Source: Diatrype stigma (lineage: Eukaryota > Ascomycota > Sordariomycetes > Xylariales > Diatrypaceae). Taken from it: a stretch of 64,000 nt of DNA. The position numbers and the translations under genes are program-made. The notes below the pieces were generated by a model. It searched no databases. It worked only from the letters and a program-made list of their open reading frames with translations, and was not told the DNA's origin. This document shows positions 37,021 to 49,041 of this stretch, piece after piece; position 1 is the first letter of the stretch, and every line of letters starts with the position of its first letter. The DNA is taken from positions 744,001-808,000 of the forward strand of contig JAKJXP020000003.1 of assembly GCA_022225965.2 (NCBI GenBank), given 5' to 3'.

Positions 37021-39939
37021 TATATTAATTAATTCGTTAATTATGGCGTTACTTATAAAAGCTTATCGTTAAAAATGTTAACGAAAAAAAAAATCGGTTA
37101 ACCAAGATTCGGTTTTATTTAGTCCAAAATATGAAATAAAACCCATTATTTTTTAGGCGTACCAAAAACGTAGCCCTTAATTTCGTAATTTGTACTTTTA
37201 TAATTATGCTTTTATAATAAAAATTGCTAAAAAATCGGATAAAAATAAATAATCAGCATAAAGATATGCTAAATTCGAAGGATTTTTGCATACGAATTCT
37301 TATTATTAACGGGTTTTATATTAAAATTACGTAAAGGTTTTTATATTTATTGGGTCGTTTTTATTACAAATAAACGATAATAATATAACATTTACTTATA
37401 ATTTAATAATTCGGTTCGTTTTATTCGTTCCTTAATAACATTTTATTAATAATAAAACCGAAATACCTCTTAAATTATGGCAGAAATTCCGACATACCAT
37501 GCTTAAAAAATTACGGCATTATAATAATAACTTTAATTTATTATATAAATTCCGTAAAAACGCTAAAAAGGACGCTTAATTATGGAATATACGTAAAAAC
37601 TAAAACATCGGAATTAAAAACGATAATCCCGTTAAACCAACGAATAAAAACGGGCTTTAATAAAAACAAAAAAAATTCCAAATTATAAAAACCTATTAAG
37701 CTTTATTTAAAACGTAACTAACATTTTAACGGATACGAAAAATCGTAAAATAAGCATTTTTAAAAATACCATACGATATATCTTTTAATTTGCCACTTTT
37801 ATATAGCCATTTATTATAACTTAATTTCTTTATCGAATGGAATTAAACAGATATTAGGATTTACATAAAAAGCTAAAAGAAAATAACATAAAACGAAATT
37901 TATAATATATTATCGACGAATCGAATAAAGCCTAAAAATCGGAACTAAAGGCCTTAAAGCAAAATTTATTAAAGCAAGCTATAAAAAAATTAAATGAAGT
38001 TTCGGAATTACTTTAATAAGGCCTAAACTTTATTTTAAAGCAACGTTAATTATTCCCTTTAAAAGATTTAAATAATAACGATAACTTAATAAAAATAAAT
38101 AATAATCCCATACTTATTGCCTTTAATCGATTATGCCGAACCCAATAATAAAACCGCATTTAAATTAGGCCTATCGTAATAATTATTAAAAAAAAAAGGC
38201 ATAACCTAAAAAAACATAAATAAAAGGCTATAACAAAAACTTTAATTTAATTTTAAATAAGCCGTAACATTAAATATAATTCTACGCTATATAAACAAAT
38301 TCGATAAATTTAAAAAAGGCGTTAACGAAAATTACGGACCTATATAAAAAGCCGATAGCCATTTTTTATCGAATAAACCTTTATAATTATTATTTTACCT
38401 TAGCAAAAAAGGTAATACAAGAAAAAATCGAATTATTAAAGCATTAACAATAGCTTTTAAACAAAAGAATCTCTAATAAAAGCTTAAATTAATTAATACA
38501 TTAGGATCTGCTAAAGCTGGAATTAATAGCATTACATTTTATTCCGCATTAAACCTATAAATTATAAATAACGGCAACAAAAAAAAAACCTATTCCGGAA
38601 TTTATAACTAAAGCTTTATAAAAAATTAACGTTTTAATTATCGATAAATATAACATAATAAGTAATATAAACTTTTATTAAATGCATAAGCATTTATAAT
38701 AAGTTATCGACCATTTTATTAATTTTAGCGAAATGCTTATTATTATTATTTTTAAAAACTTTTATTAATTCGTACTAATTCGTTCCGATCCTATGCTTTT
38801 TTCTGGCAAACCTATAAGCGCTACCGATTACGAGGCAACGGAAAAACATTTTAATATTTAAAAGAATCTTTAATATTTTAATTACAAGCTTTAAAAAGAG
38901 TTTATTAATATAATACTTCTTAATAAATAAATAAGAACCATAAACCAGGAATTTCGTAAAATCCTTATTGCTTTTCGAAATAAACAGCAATTAATAAGAA
39001 ATATAAAGATTTTAAATGCTAAATTAATTAACGCAATTACGATTCGATTTTTATCCATAATTAAAGCGATTATTCCTATTAATATTATAAAATATTTCTT
39101 AAATTTGCAAGTAATATTGGCATTTACTAAAAGACATAATTAATAAGTATATATTTTTTTATTACATTATACGCCTAAAAAAGGATTAATTATTAAAACT
39201 ATTTATAAGGCGTTTACGATAATAAACGACTTAACTTTAAAGCTTTTAGCATATTTGGCCTTTATTTATAACATGCTTATTACGGTTATTATAAATAAAT
39301 ATCCAGGTTTTAAGGTAATTAATAATACGAAATTCATTATAAAAGGATTCGTTCCTAATTTATAAAGCGAAACTTATAAGCTATCTTTTTTAGTTTTAAT
39401 TATTACTCATCCATTTAAGGTTATTTTAATTACATTAATTAATAATACAAACGTTTATATCCTTAATTTACCCCTTAATATAATTCCAATCTTTCCGGAA
39501 AAATTATATGCCACTTAATTAAGACCATTCGATAAAAAAGCATATCCCTTAATACCTATTTTTATAATAACCGAATATAAATCTTAAAACATAACGTTAT
39601 AAAAGGCCTATTTAAATTTAACGTTAATTCGAATTAAAGTTAAAGAAATTAATTTCATTAATACTTATATTTAATTATTTCGATTAACGGAACTTAAAAG
39701 GCTTTATTTGCTTAATTTAATTAATAAAACGCATTAACTTAACTTGGTATTATTATTTCGAATAAAACCTATTATTAAACGATTAAAAAAACTAAACCGC
39801 CAAATAATTAAAAAATACCATACGAATATATAAACGATATCGCTTTTTACGTTATTTTTTAATTATGCTTAATTAATTTATTACGACCTTAATAATATTT
39901 TAATCTTAATTTATTATTATGGCTTATTAATATAACCCT
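37021..39939. other. AT-rich DNA downstream of the Helitron remnant
   Basis: The place where the Pif1-type helicase half would be expected. The DNA is too mutated to recognise Walker motifs by eye. No intact gene. Confidence 0.4.
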
Positions 39940-40240
39940 GTTATTATTTTTAGGTTTCTTTTATTATTATCCTTAGGTTGTTTTTATTATTATTTTTAAG
40001 TTGCTTTTATTATTATTCTTAGGTTACTTTTATTATTATTTTTAAGTTGCTTTTATTATTATTTTTAAATTATTTTTATTATTATCCTTAAATTGCTTTT
40101 ATTATTATTCTTAAGTTGCTTTTATTATTATTTTTAAATTGCTTTTATTATTATTCTTAAATTGCTTTTATTATTATTTCTAGGTTATTTTTGTTATTAT
40201 TTCTAAATTATTTTTATTATTACCATTATTAAATTGTTTT
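39940..40240. repeat. Tandem array, about 23-bp unit
   Basis: Roughly a dozen copies of a unit like TTGCTTTTATTATTATTCTTAAG, differing mainly by C/T and G/A changes. Confidence 0.85.
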
Positions 40241-40319
40241 TATTGCAACTTAATAAATTATTTAAATATGAAAAAAATAGGAAATCCAAAGCGGTAATAT
40301 TACTAGTATATTTTGCGTA

Positions 40320-40690
40320 TAATTATATATAGGCGCTAATAAATAAGCGATTAAAAAGCGTAAGAAGGCATAATAAATAATGCCGCTGCTATATTTCGGA
40401 TATAATTATACGTAAGCGCTAACGAATAGGCCGCTAGAAAGCGTAAAAAAACGCGACGGCACCACCTATTAATATATTCCGGATATAATCGTATGCAAGT
40501 ATTAACGAATAAGCCGCTTAAAGCATAAAAAAGTACGGCGGTATTACTTATTAATATAATTATAAGCAAACGCTAATAAATAAGCCGTTTAAAAACGTAA
40601 AAAGGCCTAATAAATAATGCCGCTATTATATTTTACGTAAAATCACGTATAAGCAATAGCGAATAAACCGTTAAAAAACGTAAAAGAACG
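40320..40690. repeat. Tandem array, about 80-95-bp unit
   Basis: Four to five imperfect copies of a unit with GCTAACGAATAAGCCGCTAAAAAGCGTAAAA-like sequence, interspersed with ATAATGCCGCTATTATATTT. It follows the 23-bp array directly, both lying 3' of the Helitron remnant. Confidence 0.8.
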
Positions 40691-41051
40691 TTTATATATA
40701 GCATTTAATATATTAATATAACAAATTAACATATAACGAAAACGTCGTTTCTTTAATTTATCCGTAACGTATATTTCCTTAAGGATGTTTTTTTATTTAT
40801 TAGTATTAATATGCAAAGTTAATGCCATCGTAAATTTCAGGCTATTAAATGCATTTTAACCGTATATTTTAGGTTATGCCTTAAAAATAAACGTTATAAC
40901 AAAAAGGTTCGATATTAAAATTCCTTTTTCGTATTTAAGGTAATTAATAATACGTATAACTTATTTATATTAATACATACCTGCTTTTTTAATAGCTAAA
41001 AAATATACATATATATAAAGCTTCGTTTTTATTTTTTAATTTTTTCTTATT

Positions 41052-41082
<31 letters not shown>

Positions 41083-41389
41083 TACTATTTAAATCGCATT
41101 AAAGTACGTATCTAGGCATATATTATAATTCCTTTTAATAAATACGTACCTAAATACGTATTATAATTCCTTTTAATACCTATACGTAATTTATTTTATA
41201 AATTTCCTTTTATTATAATACCTATTTATTTACTTTTTTTGTAATTTTTAATCTTTAAGCTAGGCGTTCGTTTAATTAATTATAACTTCGGACGTTATTT
41301 ACGGGGAATTATAATTATTTTTTTCTTATTTTTTTATTATTTTTTTCGTTAACGCCATTTTTATTAACATTTTAAAAGCCCTTAAACGC

Positions 41390-43000
41390 AATAGCAATGT
41401 CGTTACGTAAGCAAACGCCGGCTCGAAACCAATGCTAATCGTCCGTTTAAAGCAATAAATCACGATCGTTTATATAAGGCTAAGGCGGAATTAATATAGC
41501 TAATAACGATTCGCAAAATAAATTAATCACTTCTTATTATTTTCATTATTATAAATAATTATTAATTAATGCTTAAATACTTAATGCTACGACGCGTTTT
41601 TAATAACCGCGATATAATTAATTTAACCGGCCATATTACGTTATCGTTTTCCGAAAATACGTTTTTTATAATTACTTTAATATATTTTATTATATTAATA
41701 ATAATTAATATAATAACAATTTATATAAATTCATTAACTTTTGTTATAAAACAAATATCGAAGCAATATTATGCATTTACCAATATACGTCGCAATAAAA
41801 GTTATAAATTGCATAATTATTTTTATATGTTTTATTTAATATTAACCAATTTTATTATTATAAACGTTATAAATAAAAACGTATAAAATTAATAAAATAT
41901 TAAAAACGCAATTGCGAAATTATCGAATAATTAAAGCAATAAATATATATTTATAAATAATTTTAATACTTTAATATCGATATTAATAAAGCTATAATAA
42001 AATATAAACCCCAAGTTAAAATAATGCGTTAACGTAATAATGTTAACGGTATTAAATAAAATAATCGAGTTAATAAATTAATGCATAATATTTAATTATA
42101 TTTAAACCAATATAATAATTATGAATTAATATTAAAATAATATTTATTAGCAATTCGTCGTTCGAAATTAAAATCCAAAAGCATTTTAATATTCCGATAA
42201 AACCTTATTAATAAGCCGTAAACGTAAATATATATAATAATAATTAATAATAAATAAAAACTAATTAAATATATATAAAATAATAACGATATGCAAATTA
42301 TTGCGATTTATAAAATTATAAACCGCTATCGAACCCCGGATATTATACGTAATTACGAAAAACTTATTGCTAATATTAACGATTTAATGGAATTTATTAA
42401 AGTTAATCGTTATAAAATAAACCAATCCGGACTTATTGTAATCGTAAACCGTTAATTTAAAAATATAATATGAATTATAAATAATTACATAAAAAGCCTT
42501 AACAGCTATATTAAGGCCTTATAATAAATGCATAATAACGACAAATTCGATAAATATATCATTTAACGTAATTTAAAAATTAAGGCGATAAATAAAAAAC
42601 CATGCAACCGTTATAAAATTAACGAATAATCCGATAATATGTTGCCATTTAAGTTTTATTAATTAAATAAGTTTTTTTATAATAATGCATACGCTAATTG
42701 CATATTTTATAATAAAAGCGATAAATATATTCGTAAAAGCCGCAAAAGCGACGTTTTAAATTTAATTCCGTTTAAGTAATTATAAACCAACATTAAAAAG
42801 TTTAAAAAGGATTTCGATAATAATAAAAAAAGCAAACCAAATATTAACTTAATATATTAAAAGCTTAAAAAATAAAAAGCATATTAAGCAATTAAGCAAA
42901 ATATAAAATAACGTTACGAATAATAATATTAAAAAAATATAATTATGCTTTAATAAAACGTTATAAAAATTATAATAGGTTTATATATTAAATAAGGCTA
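41390..43000. repeat. Long direct repeat, copy B (less mutated)
   Basis: Same orientation and order as copy A at 27680-29300. This copy keeps far more C and G (for example GCAAACGCCGGCTCGAAACC), so it was hit less by RIP or arrived later. A 105-codon frame (41569-41886) and a Lys/Asn-rich stretch with KPCNRYK and NCIFYNKSDK lie in it; no family recognised. Confidence 0.75.
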
Positions 43001-43436
43001 TTTAATATATGCAATTAAATAAATTTCGTAATTAAAATTATTATAATGCTTAATAATAAGTACGAAAATAAAAAGAATTATGCAAAAAATTAAAAATAAA
43101 TGCATATATAATGCAAGTATATAATAAAGTTTATATATATATAAACGTATAATTAAGACTGGCATTTAATACTTAGGCTTTTATGTTTCTTCGAATTAAA
43201 AGGGCCTTACGTTATGTATTATGCCGCTAATGTACTTAATTAAAGTACTTACCGTATCTTTTAAATGCTATTTGGAAATAAAGAAAATATATATACAGCT
43301 AGATATAATTGTAATTTATATTAACGTTATATTTACGGTTTAATGGATTCCAAGTAGCTAGCGTTATGAATAAATGCCTAGCGGCACGGTTAATTGCATA
43401 ATATCTGGCTAAAGCCGCGAAGGGGTGAACCTATAG

Positions 43437-43472
43437 GGTCGAAATGTGTTCTGAAACAGTCATCACTGTGGC
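43437..43472 (-). repeat. Right terminal inverted repeat of the island
   Basis: Reverse complement of 17662-17697 with a single C/G mismatch. The AT-rich composition stops here. Confidence 0.85.
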
Positions 43473-44343
43473 CGACCGTACTACTTAAGTACTTAGTCTA
43501 TCTAATCGATGATCCGGGTATAGAAGAATCCAAACCTGAATACCTAAGCACTCGGATAGAGTAGATGAACTAACTGATTAGATGAAGATGGATGACTGAC
43601 TACCTCCATGTAGGGGTGCATGACGTATGGCGATCTCGCCCACGGCTGCGGGGCGCCGATTGCGGATTGCGGGGTGTCATCAAAACAACTTTGCACCTGC
43701 AGATGCCCTACCTAAAGGGACCCCTGTCCACATGAGCCACCTGCATGCTGAGCATCCAATTGGAAGGGTACCTGATGAAATTTTTTAATCCAACTACGTA
43801 TGTTTCCGGTTTGGGGAAAATGTTCTGTCTGGGGCCCTCTGGGCAGCTGGGCTGGCCTGGTGCAGCAGCTTATTGACACCCGCTAGCTATGGGCAATGCC
43901 GAAGTACCCAGGCAAGCCCAATTAGCCAGCCAGTGTAAGCCAGGCCTTGTAAGTACCTACTTCGTAGAAATGTACATATATTGCGGGGTGTGATCGGCCG
44001 GACTCCCGAGGAAGAATGAACTCTCAAAGTCAACTTAGTCAAGTCCCGGGTACTTCTGCGTACCCAGAGCAGCCCAGAGGTAGTCCGTAAGTTTGTAGAG
44101 CGAGTGGAAACAAGGTGAGTCACCGAATTACGGCGTTTCGTCAATTGGCTACCAAGCCCCGCACAAAATCTTTCCTCTCACATATCTACATATACACTAA
44201 CGTCACACAGCACGGCAGCTTAAGCCTTCTGTTCTTCTGTTCCTCTTTTCCCCCTTTCCCCCTTTCCCAGAGATATTAGAAACAACAGTAGTCCGTCCGT
44301 TCGCACAGCTTGTTTACCCATTCGAACGAACCCACCGCACACT
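43473..44343. other. Intergenic, upstream region of homocitrate synthase
   Basis: Ordinary composition, no gene. Contains a TGAGTCA element and pyrimidine-rich tracts (CTTTCCCCC near 44250) typical of fungal promoters. Confidence 0.55.
44116..44122. promoter_or_regulatory. Cross-pathway control element (Gcn4/CPC1-type site)
   Basis: A perfect TGAGTCA palindrome-type site 222 bp upstream of the homocitrate synthase start codon. This is the binding sequence of the bZIP factor that induces amino-acid biosynthesis genes on starvation, and the gene is the first step of lysine synthesis. Confidence 0.6.
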
Positions 44344-46154
44344 ATGGCTGCTGCTACCGAGAACACGAACGGCCTCAATGCCGCCAATGGCACGAATGGC
44401 ACACGGTCAGGGCACAGCACAAACCCTTACCAGCCCGTGCCCGATTTCCTGTCCAATGTTGGAAGATTCAAGGTCCGAACCATGAATCTTGACCCAACGC
44501 AATACAAAAGGCTGACCATGCCACCAATAGATCATTGAGTCCACCCTCCGAGAGGGCGAACAGTTTGCCAATGCCTTCTTCGATACCGGCAAGTCCCGCT
44601 CTCTGCTCCTAATACCAACTAGATCTAACCCCTTGTTTAGAAACCAAGATCAAGATGTATTACTCCCCTAACCAAGCTCTATAACAAGCTCGAATACTCA
44701 CCCCTTCATAGTGCTCGCATGCTCGACGACTTCGGCGTTGACTACATCGAGTTGACATCACCGGCTGCCAGTGAGCAGTCGAGAGAAGACTGCGAGGCCA
44801 TCTGCAAGCTTGGCCTGAAGGTTTGTCCCCCGACATCAATTCCAAGTTGCGAGCATGGGCTAACAGTTTCCCCAAGGCCAAGATTTTGACACGTTAGTAT
44901 CCGCAAATCCTATAAATCCGTACCACTATCTCACAACCGAATCTACAGACGTAAGATGTCATATGGAAGATGCCAAGTTGGCTGTTCAGACGGGCGTGGA
45001 CGGCTTAGATCTGGTCATTGGCACATCTAGCCTTCTTCGCGAGTTCTCGCACGGAAAGAGCATGACCCAGATCACGGAGTCCGCTATCGAAGTCATCAAC
45101 TATGTCAAGTCCCAAGGCCTCGAAGTCCGATTCTCTTCCGAAGACTCGTTCCGGTCCAACCTCGTCGACCTGCTTTCTCTCTACCGGGCCGTCAATGATA
45201 TTGGAGTCGACCGCGTTGGAGTGGCAGACACTGTCGGCTGCGCAAGCCCAAGACAAGTATACGACCTCATCCGGACTCTACGGGGAGTTGTCAAGTGCGA
45301 TATCGAGACGCATTTCCACAACGATACCGGCTGTGCCATCGCCAATGCCTACGTTGCATTAGAAGCCGGCGCAACACGTGCGTTATACTGAAAAGGTCAC
45401 TCTTTGTGCACATACTAACAAGTATTAGATGTTGATACCTCGGTTATCGGTATTGGCGAGCGGAATGGCATCACTGTAAGTATATCCCCTGTGTCTTGAT
45501 TATTGACACTACCTGGTTCTAACTTGCAAAGCCATTGGGAGGTCTTATGGCCCGTATGATCGTCGGTAGTCACGATTACGTGACAAGCAAGTATAAGCTG
45601 TCTAAGCTCAAGGAGGTCAGTACACTAGGAAACCGATCTTGTGGTTTAAATACTTACTTTGTCTAGATCGAGGATTTCGTTGCAGAGGCCGTCAACATCA
45701 ACGTGCCGTTCAACAACCCCGTTACCGGCGTGTGCGCATTTACTCACAAGGCGGGCATTCATGCCAAGGTAAACATCTCTGAAGTCCGTTTGAAAGGATA
45801 CATGCTTATCATACCGAACTACAGGCGATATTAGCCAACCCCTCTACATATGAGATTATCAACCCGGCTGATTTCGGCATGAGCCGATATGTGCACTTCA
45901 CGTCCAGACTTACGGGATGGAACGCTATCAAGAGCCGTGTCGAACAGCTTGGATTGAAGATGACCGATGAGCAGGTCAAGCTCTTGTACGTCCCTGCCAA
46001 CTTCCCTGACTCCTACGACCTGCCGGGGACTCAGCTAATATTTTGGTTTAGGACACAGAAGATCAAGCAAATGGCGGATATCCGTCCTCTCGCCATCGAT
46101 GATACTGATTCCATAATCAGGTCTTTCCATCTCGAACATATGGAGGAGAGTTAG
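44344..46154 (+). CDS. LYS20/LYS21-type: Homocitrate synthase (lysine biosynthesis)
   Basis: Condenses 2-oxoglutarate and acetyl-CoA to homocitrate, the committed step of the fungal alpha-aminoadipate lysine pathway. Exons 44344-44472, 44531-44588, 44641-44656, 44712-44820, 44877-44892, 44949-45377, 45429-45475, 45532-45615, 45667-45768, 45825-45985 and 46052-46154 give 417 residues. DRE-TIM landmarks are [14 protein letters not shown] (from S47), the metal-binding HFHNDTG (H231, H233) and GERNGITPLGG. The intron after 44588 starts with GC (GCAAGT), a GC-AG intron. Two exons have only 16 coding bases. The Ala/Asn/Thr-rich N-terminus is not an obvious mitochondrial presequence. A Gcn4/CPC1-type site lies upstream. 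Confidence 0.96.
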
Positions 46155-48335
46155 TTGGGCTTTGTTGCAACGAGCCGTTACTGATATAGCCACTATCACC
46201 ACGTTGCCGTTATGGTTGGTGGGGTAGAAAATAGGTCTTGATATGGCCTGGAACGAATACCCATGAAATAATGTATGAGGGACGGTAGAAAAAATGCATG
46301 GCACTGGATTTGGAAAAGCCTTCCGAGGCAGCGAGCACAAGGGCCCCCTCCGACCACCCGTCACTATATCCTCGATGGTTTCTGCTGTAGGGCGAATGGC
46401 CTTGTGTATGGCTGATTGCATCGAGTTGCATAGCTACTAGTGACTCATATCGAGTGAGGCCCGACAAGCTTTCGAGGATGTGGTGCAAAGTCGGGAGATA
46501 TCATTTGAGTCATTTCAGGAGTCTAACGGGGGTGGTCTACTGTCATAAAAGTTTGAATTTGAAGATTTTATTATGCCTTCCGCTCGATGATAATCGCTGC
46601 ACTCTACCTTCCGCTTGATATATCTTTGCCCCCCTCTTGACTCATTTAAGCCGAAGGTAAGTTCTGTATAGACCTAGGTTGCCGCAACAAACTTATGTTC
46701 AGGGCTTGATGCAAGCCATGGACGACCGGCCCTTGCTTTGCTTTGCTTTGCTTTCCTTTCCTCTGCCTGTGTGTGTACATGAAGTGGATGGTTCCAACCG
46801 GGCAGCCTACACTATCGTCGAGACTCAAAGAAATGAACCGAGAATTGTCTTTATTCGACAACCTAACACGTAGTACTATGTAACAGATGGCCCAGGAAAG
46901 GTGGGTGATGTGTATGTCAGAGGCTTGTGGACTGAGAATATAATAGGTCTCCTGACCCTGCACGCTGGGTTTGCGGACGGCGAGACAGCTTAATCAAAGG
47001 TCGTGCGGATTATAGAGGCACTTAAAGTACAATGGTGCTTGGTAGGATCTGTCTGGCTGGGTAGTCCGGATCTCCTGGAGAGGCGGGCGGGCATATCATG
47101 GACAGGGACCACGGCTGATAGGGTAGACAGGGTGTTACCGTGCTGGGTAAATATCAAATGGGGATAGAGGAGGGGGGAATGGGAGCTACCCAGTTCCGTA
47201 TGATGGCAAGTTCTCCTAGTTTCTGGGACAGGGAGCCGCGAATCCAGCGATACGAGCGCGAACGCGAACGTCCCTTATTTCCCACCCAATAGCTAGACTC
47301 AGGGGTCGATACACCGTTACGGACTAGGTAGGTAGATAGGTAGGTGCCTAGTAGACGTAGATAATCTCAAATACCATACCATACCATATCATACTTCCCC
47401 TTCTTGAAACTACTCAGTCTACAGGCAGTAGTAGTAAGCTTTACATAGCACCACCTCTAAATAGAGGTGTAAACAAACACTTGTGTGCCCTTCGTACCCG
47501 ACTACCTCGCATGTTTGTCCCAAGTCAACCATCCATCCCGTGTGTCACTAGGTACGCTAGCAGTAGCATCGCGGGAAGGGGAGAAGGGGAAATGTAATTA
47601 CTTAGCCACTCATATTGGTGTTTCCTCATCGTGGTGTTATGCAGTCTGGTTTGTTACCTGGACAGACATATGGATGGGTAAGTGGCTTCCATGTGCGTGT
47701 TGAATGAAATAGCCAGCCAGCTACCTCTGACCCGTACCCCCTGACGGTGGTCTGCCTCGTGATACGGGCTGTGTTGATATTGAACCCGTGCTCATTCGTA
47801 CTCGTTTGCTTCCCCCCTTACCCCACACCCCTTTTCTAGCACCGATCATACAAGCGGCCCTTTTGTGCGAACTGGACCCGCGAGAGGTGCGACCAGGTTA
47901 CAGAGGCTTTTTCGGTGAGATACTCGTAACGCAAGGCTTTGGGACGCGGTCCCAGGGGTATGGTTAACCACGTCAATCTCTCATTGAGCCAATCACTCGC
48001 AGGTTCGCTCGAAGATGCAGTAAATTTCTTTCATTGCACGCTAAAACATATAACAAAAAACACCACACCGTAACTCCGTGTATGAACAGCCGGTTTGAAA
48101 AGCTTCATATCAAGGCCAGTGTCGTCGACTAGTATGTCAAATATGCAACTACAAGACCTGTATCGTGATTGGCAGCTCAGGAAGAGCCGGGCTGAGCCGA
48201 GCCCCTCCGGACACATGCTCTTCCTTCTTGTTCTCGTTCTTCTTTCCTGTAGGTTGTCTCCTGTAGGAAGTCCCCCCTCCGCGCTCCCTTTTTCCCTCTC
48301 ACACCTACCCTCGCCTCGCTCCGCCTCGCCCCCTA
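46155..48335. other. Intergenic 2.2 kb, no gene recognised
   Basis: Holds the 3' flanks of homocitrate synthase (+) and Ykt6 (-), which converge here. Short repeats include (GCTTT)n at about 46735-46752 and GGTA runs near 47330. Open frames up to 128 codons show no domain. Confidence 0.45.
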
Positions 48336-49041
48336 TTACATGACGGTACAGCACGAGTTCTGCTTCTTGGCGCTCGTGTAGAAGGCCTTGCTCTGGGTGC
48401 TCAGGTCGGAGCTCTTGGCGACGAGGTCGTCGATCTTCTCGCCGCGCTGCAGCACGCTCTCGATGGTCTTGTGCAGCACGATCTTGGTCTCGTCGAGCTC
48501 CTGCTGGATCTTCAGGATGCTGTTGGCCTGGCTGGGGTCCTGGCACGTGTCCAGGTGCTCCCGCAGCGCCGGGAAGGCGATCAGGTTGTCCTGCGTCGCC
48601 TGCCCCGGCTTCCACCGCGGGTTCTCGCTCAGGAAGCTGTCGAGCACCTTGGACAGCACCGCGTGCGCCGCCAGCGCCGGGTAGTCCTTGCTGATCACGA
48701 CGCCCGCGAGCCCCTCGGATCGCGCGTAGCAGTGGAAGACGTAGCCTGTTTTTAAATCGCAAAGACAATCGCATGGGTTAGAATCGGTGGGCTTTCAAAA
48801 CGCTTGAGATAAGGCCAGGTGGTGGTGGTGGTGATGGTAGGTAGATGGGAGTACCTTGCTCTTCGATGCTCTGGCGCTGGCCAGGCTTTGTTCGCTCGGC
48901 GATGGTTTTGCTGAACATCAACATGAACTTGGAGTATTCGCCTCGGGTGAAGCGGGAGAACTCGCTGAGCTCATATTCGCCGGCGAGCTGGACGGCGGGC
49001 TGCTGGGTGTTGTCCAGCACTCCGATATGGTAGAGCTTCAT
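48336..49041 (-). CDS. YKT6: R-SNARE Ykt6 (longin, prenylated)
   Basis: Lipid-anchored SNARE acting in Golgi, endosome, vacuole and autophagosome fusion. Two exons, 48855-49041 and 48336-48745, give 198 residues, the normal length. The longin domain starts MKLYHIGVLD and runs to about residue 125. The SNARE helix (ILKIQQELDETKIVLHKTIE..) has the zero-layer Arg at residue 163 in LQRGEKID. The C-terminus CCTVM provides the palmitoylated and farnesylated cysteine pair. A GGAC/GGAT repeat lies within 100 bp upstream of the start. Confidence 0.97.

Larger units (their letters stand above)
17662..43472. mobile_element. Giant RIP-mutated composite island bounded by inverted repeats
   Basis: The two edges carry 36-bp inverted copies (17662-17697 and 43437-43472) with one mismatch, starting GCCACAGTGAT. 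Weaker matching continues inward for about 40 bp (ATAGG..ACCCC..CGGC..TAAAGC on both sides). Everything between is AT-rich, depleted in CpA and TpG, and lacks intact genes. At least two elements are nested in it (17846-19180 and 19949-27470), so the original element would be near 17 kb. No convincing long target duplication was found; a 2-bp GC repeat next to CAC..GTG ends is compatible with a CACTA-like element but could be chance. It may instead be two old solo ends that happen to flank an insertion hotspot. Confidence 0.65.

Noticed and set aside
39940..40240. CRISPR-like array
   Set aside because: Units are contiguous without unique spacers and the organism is a fungus; it is a plain tandem repeat.
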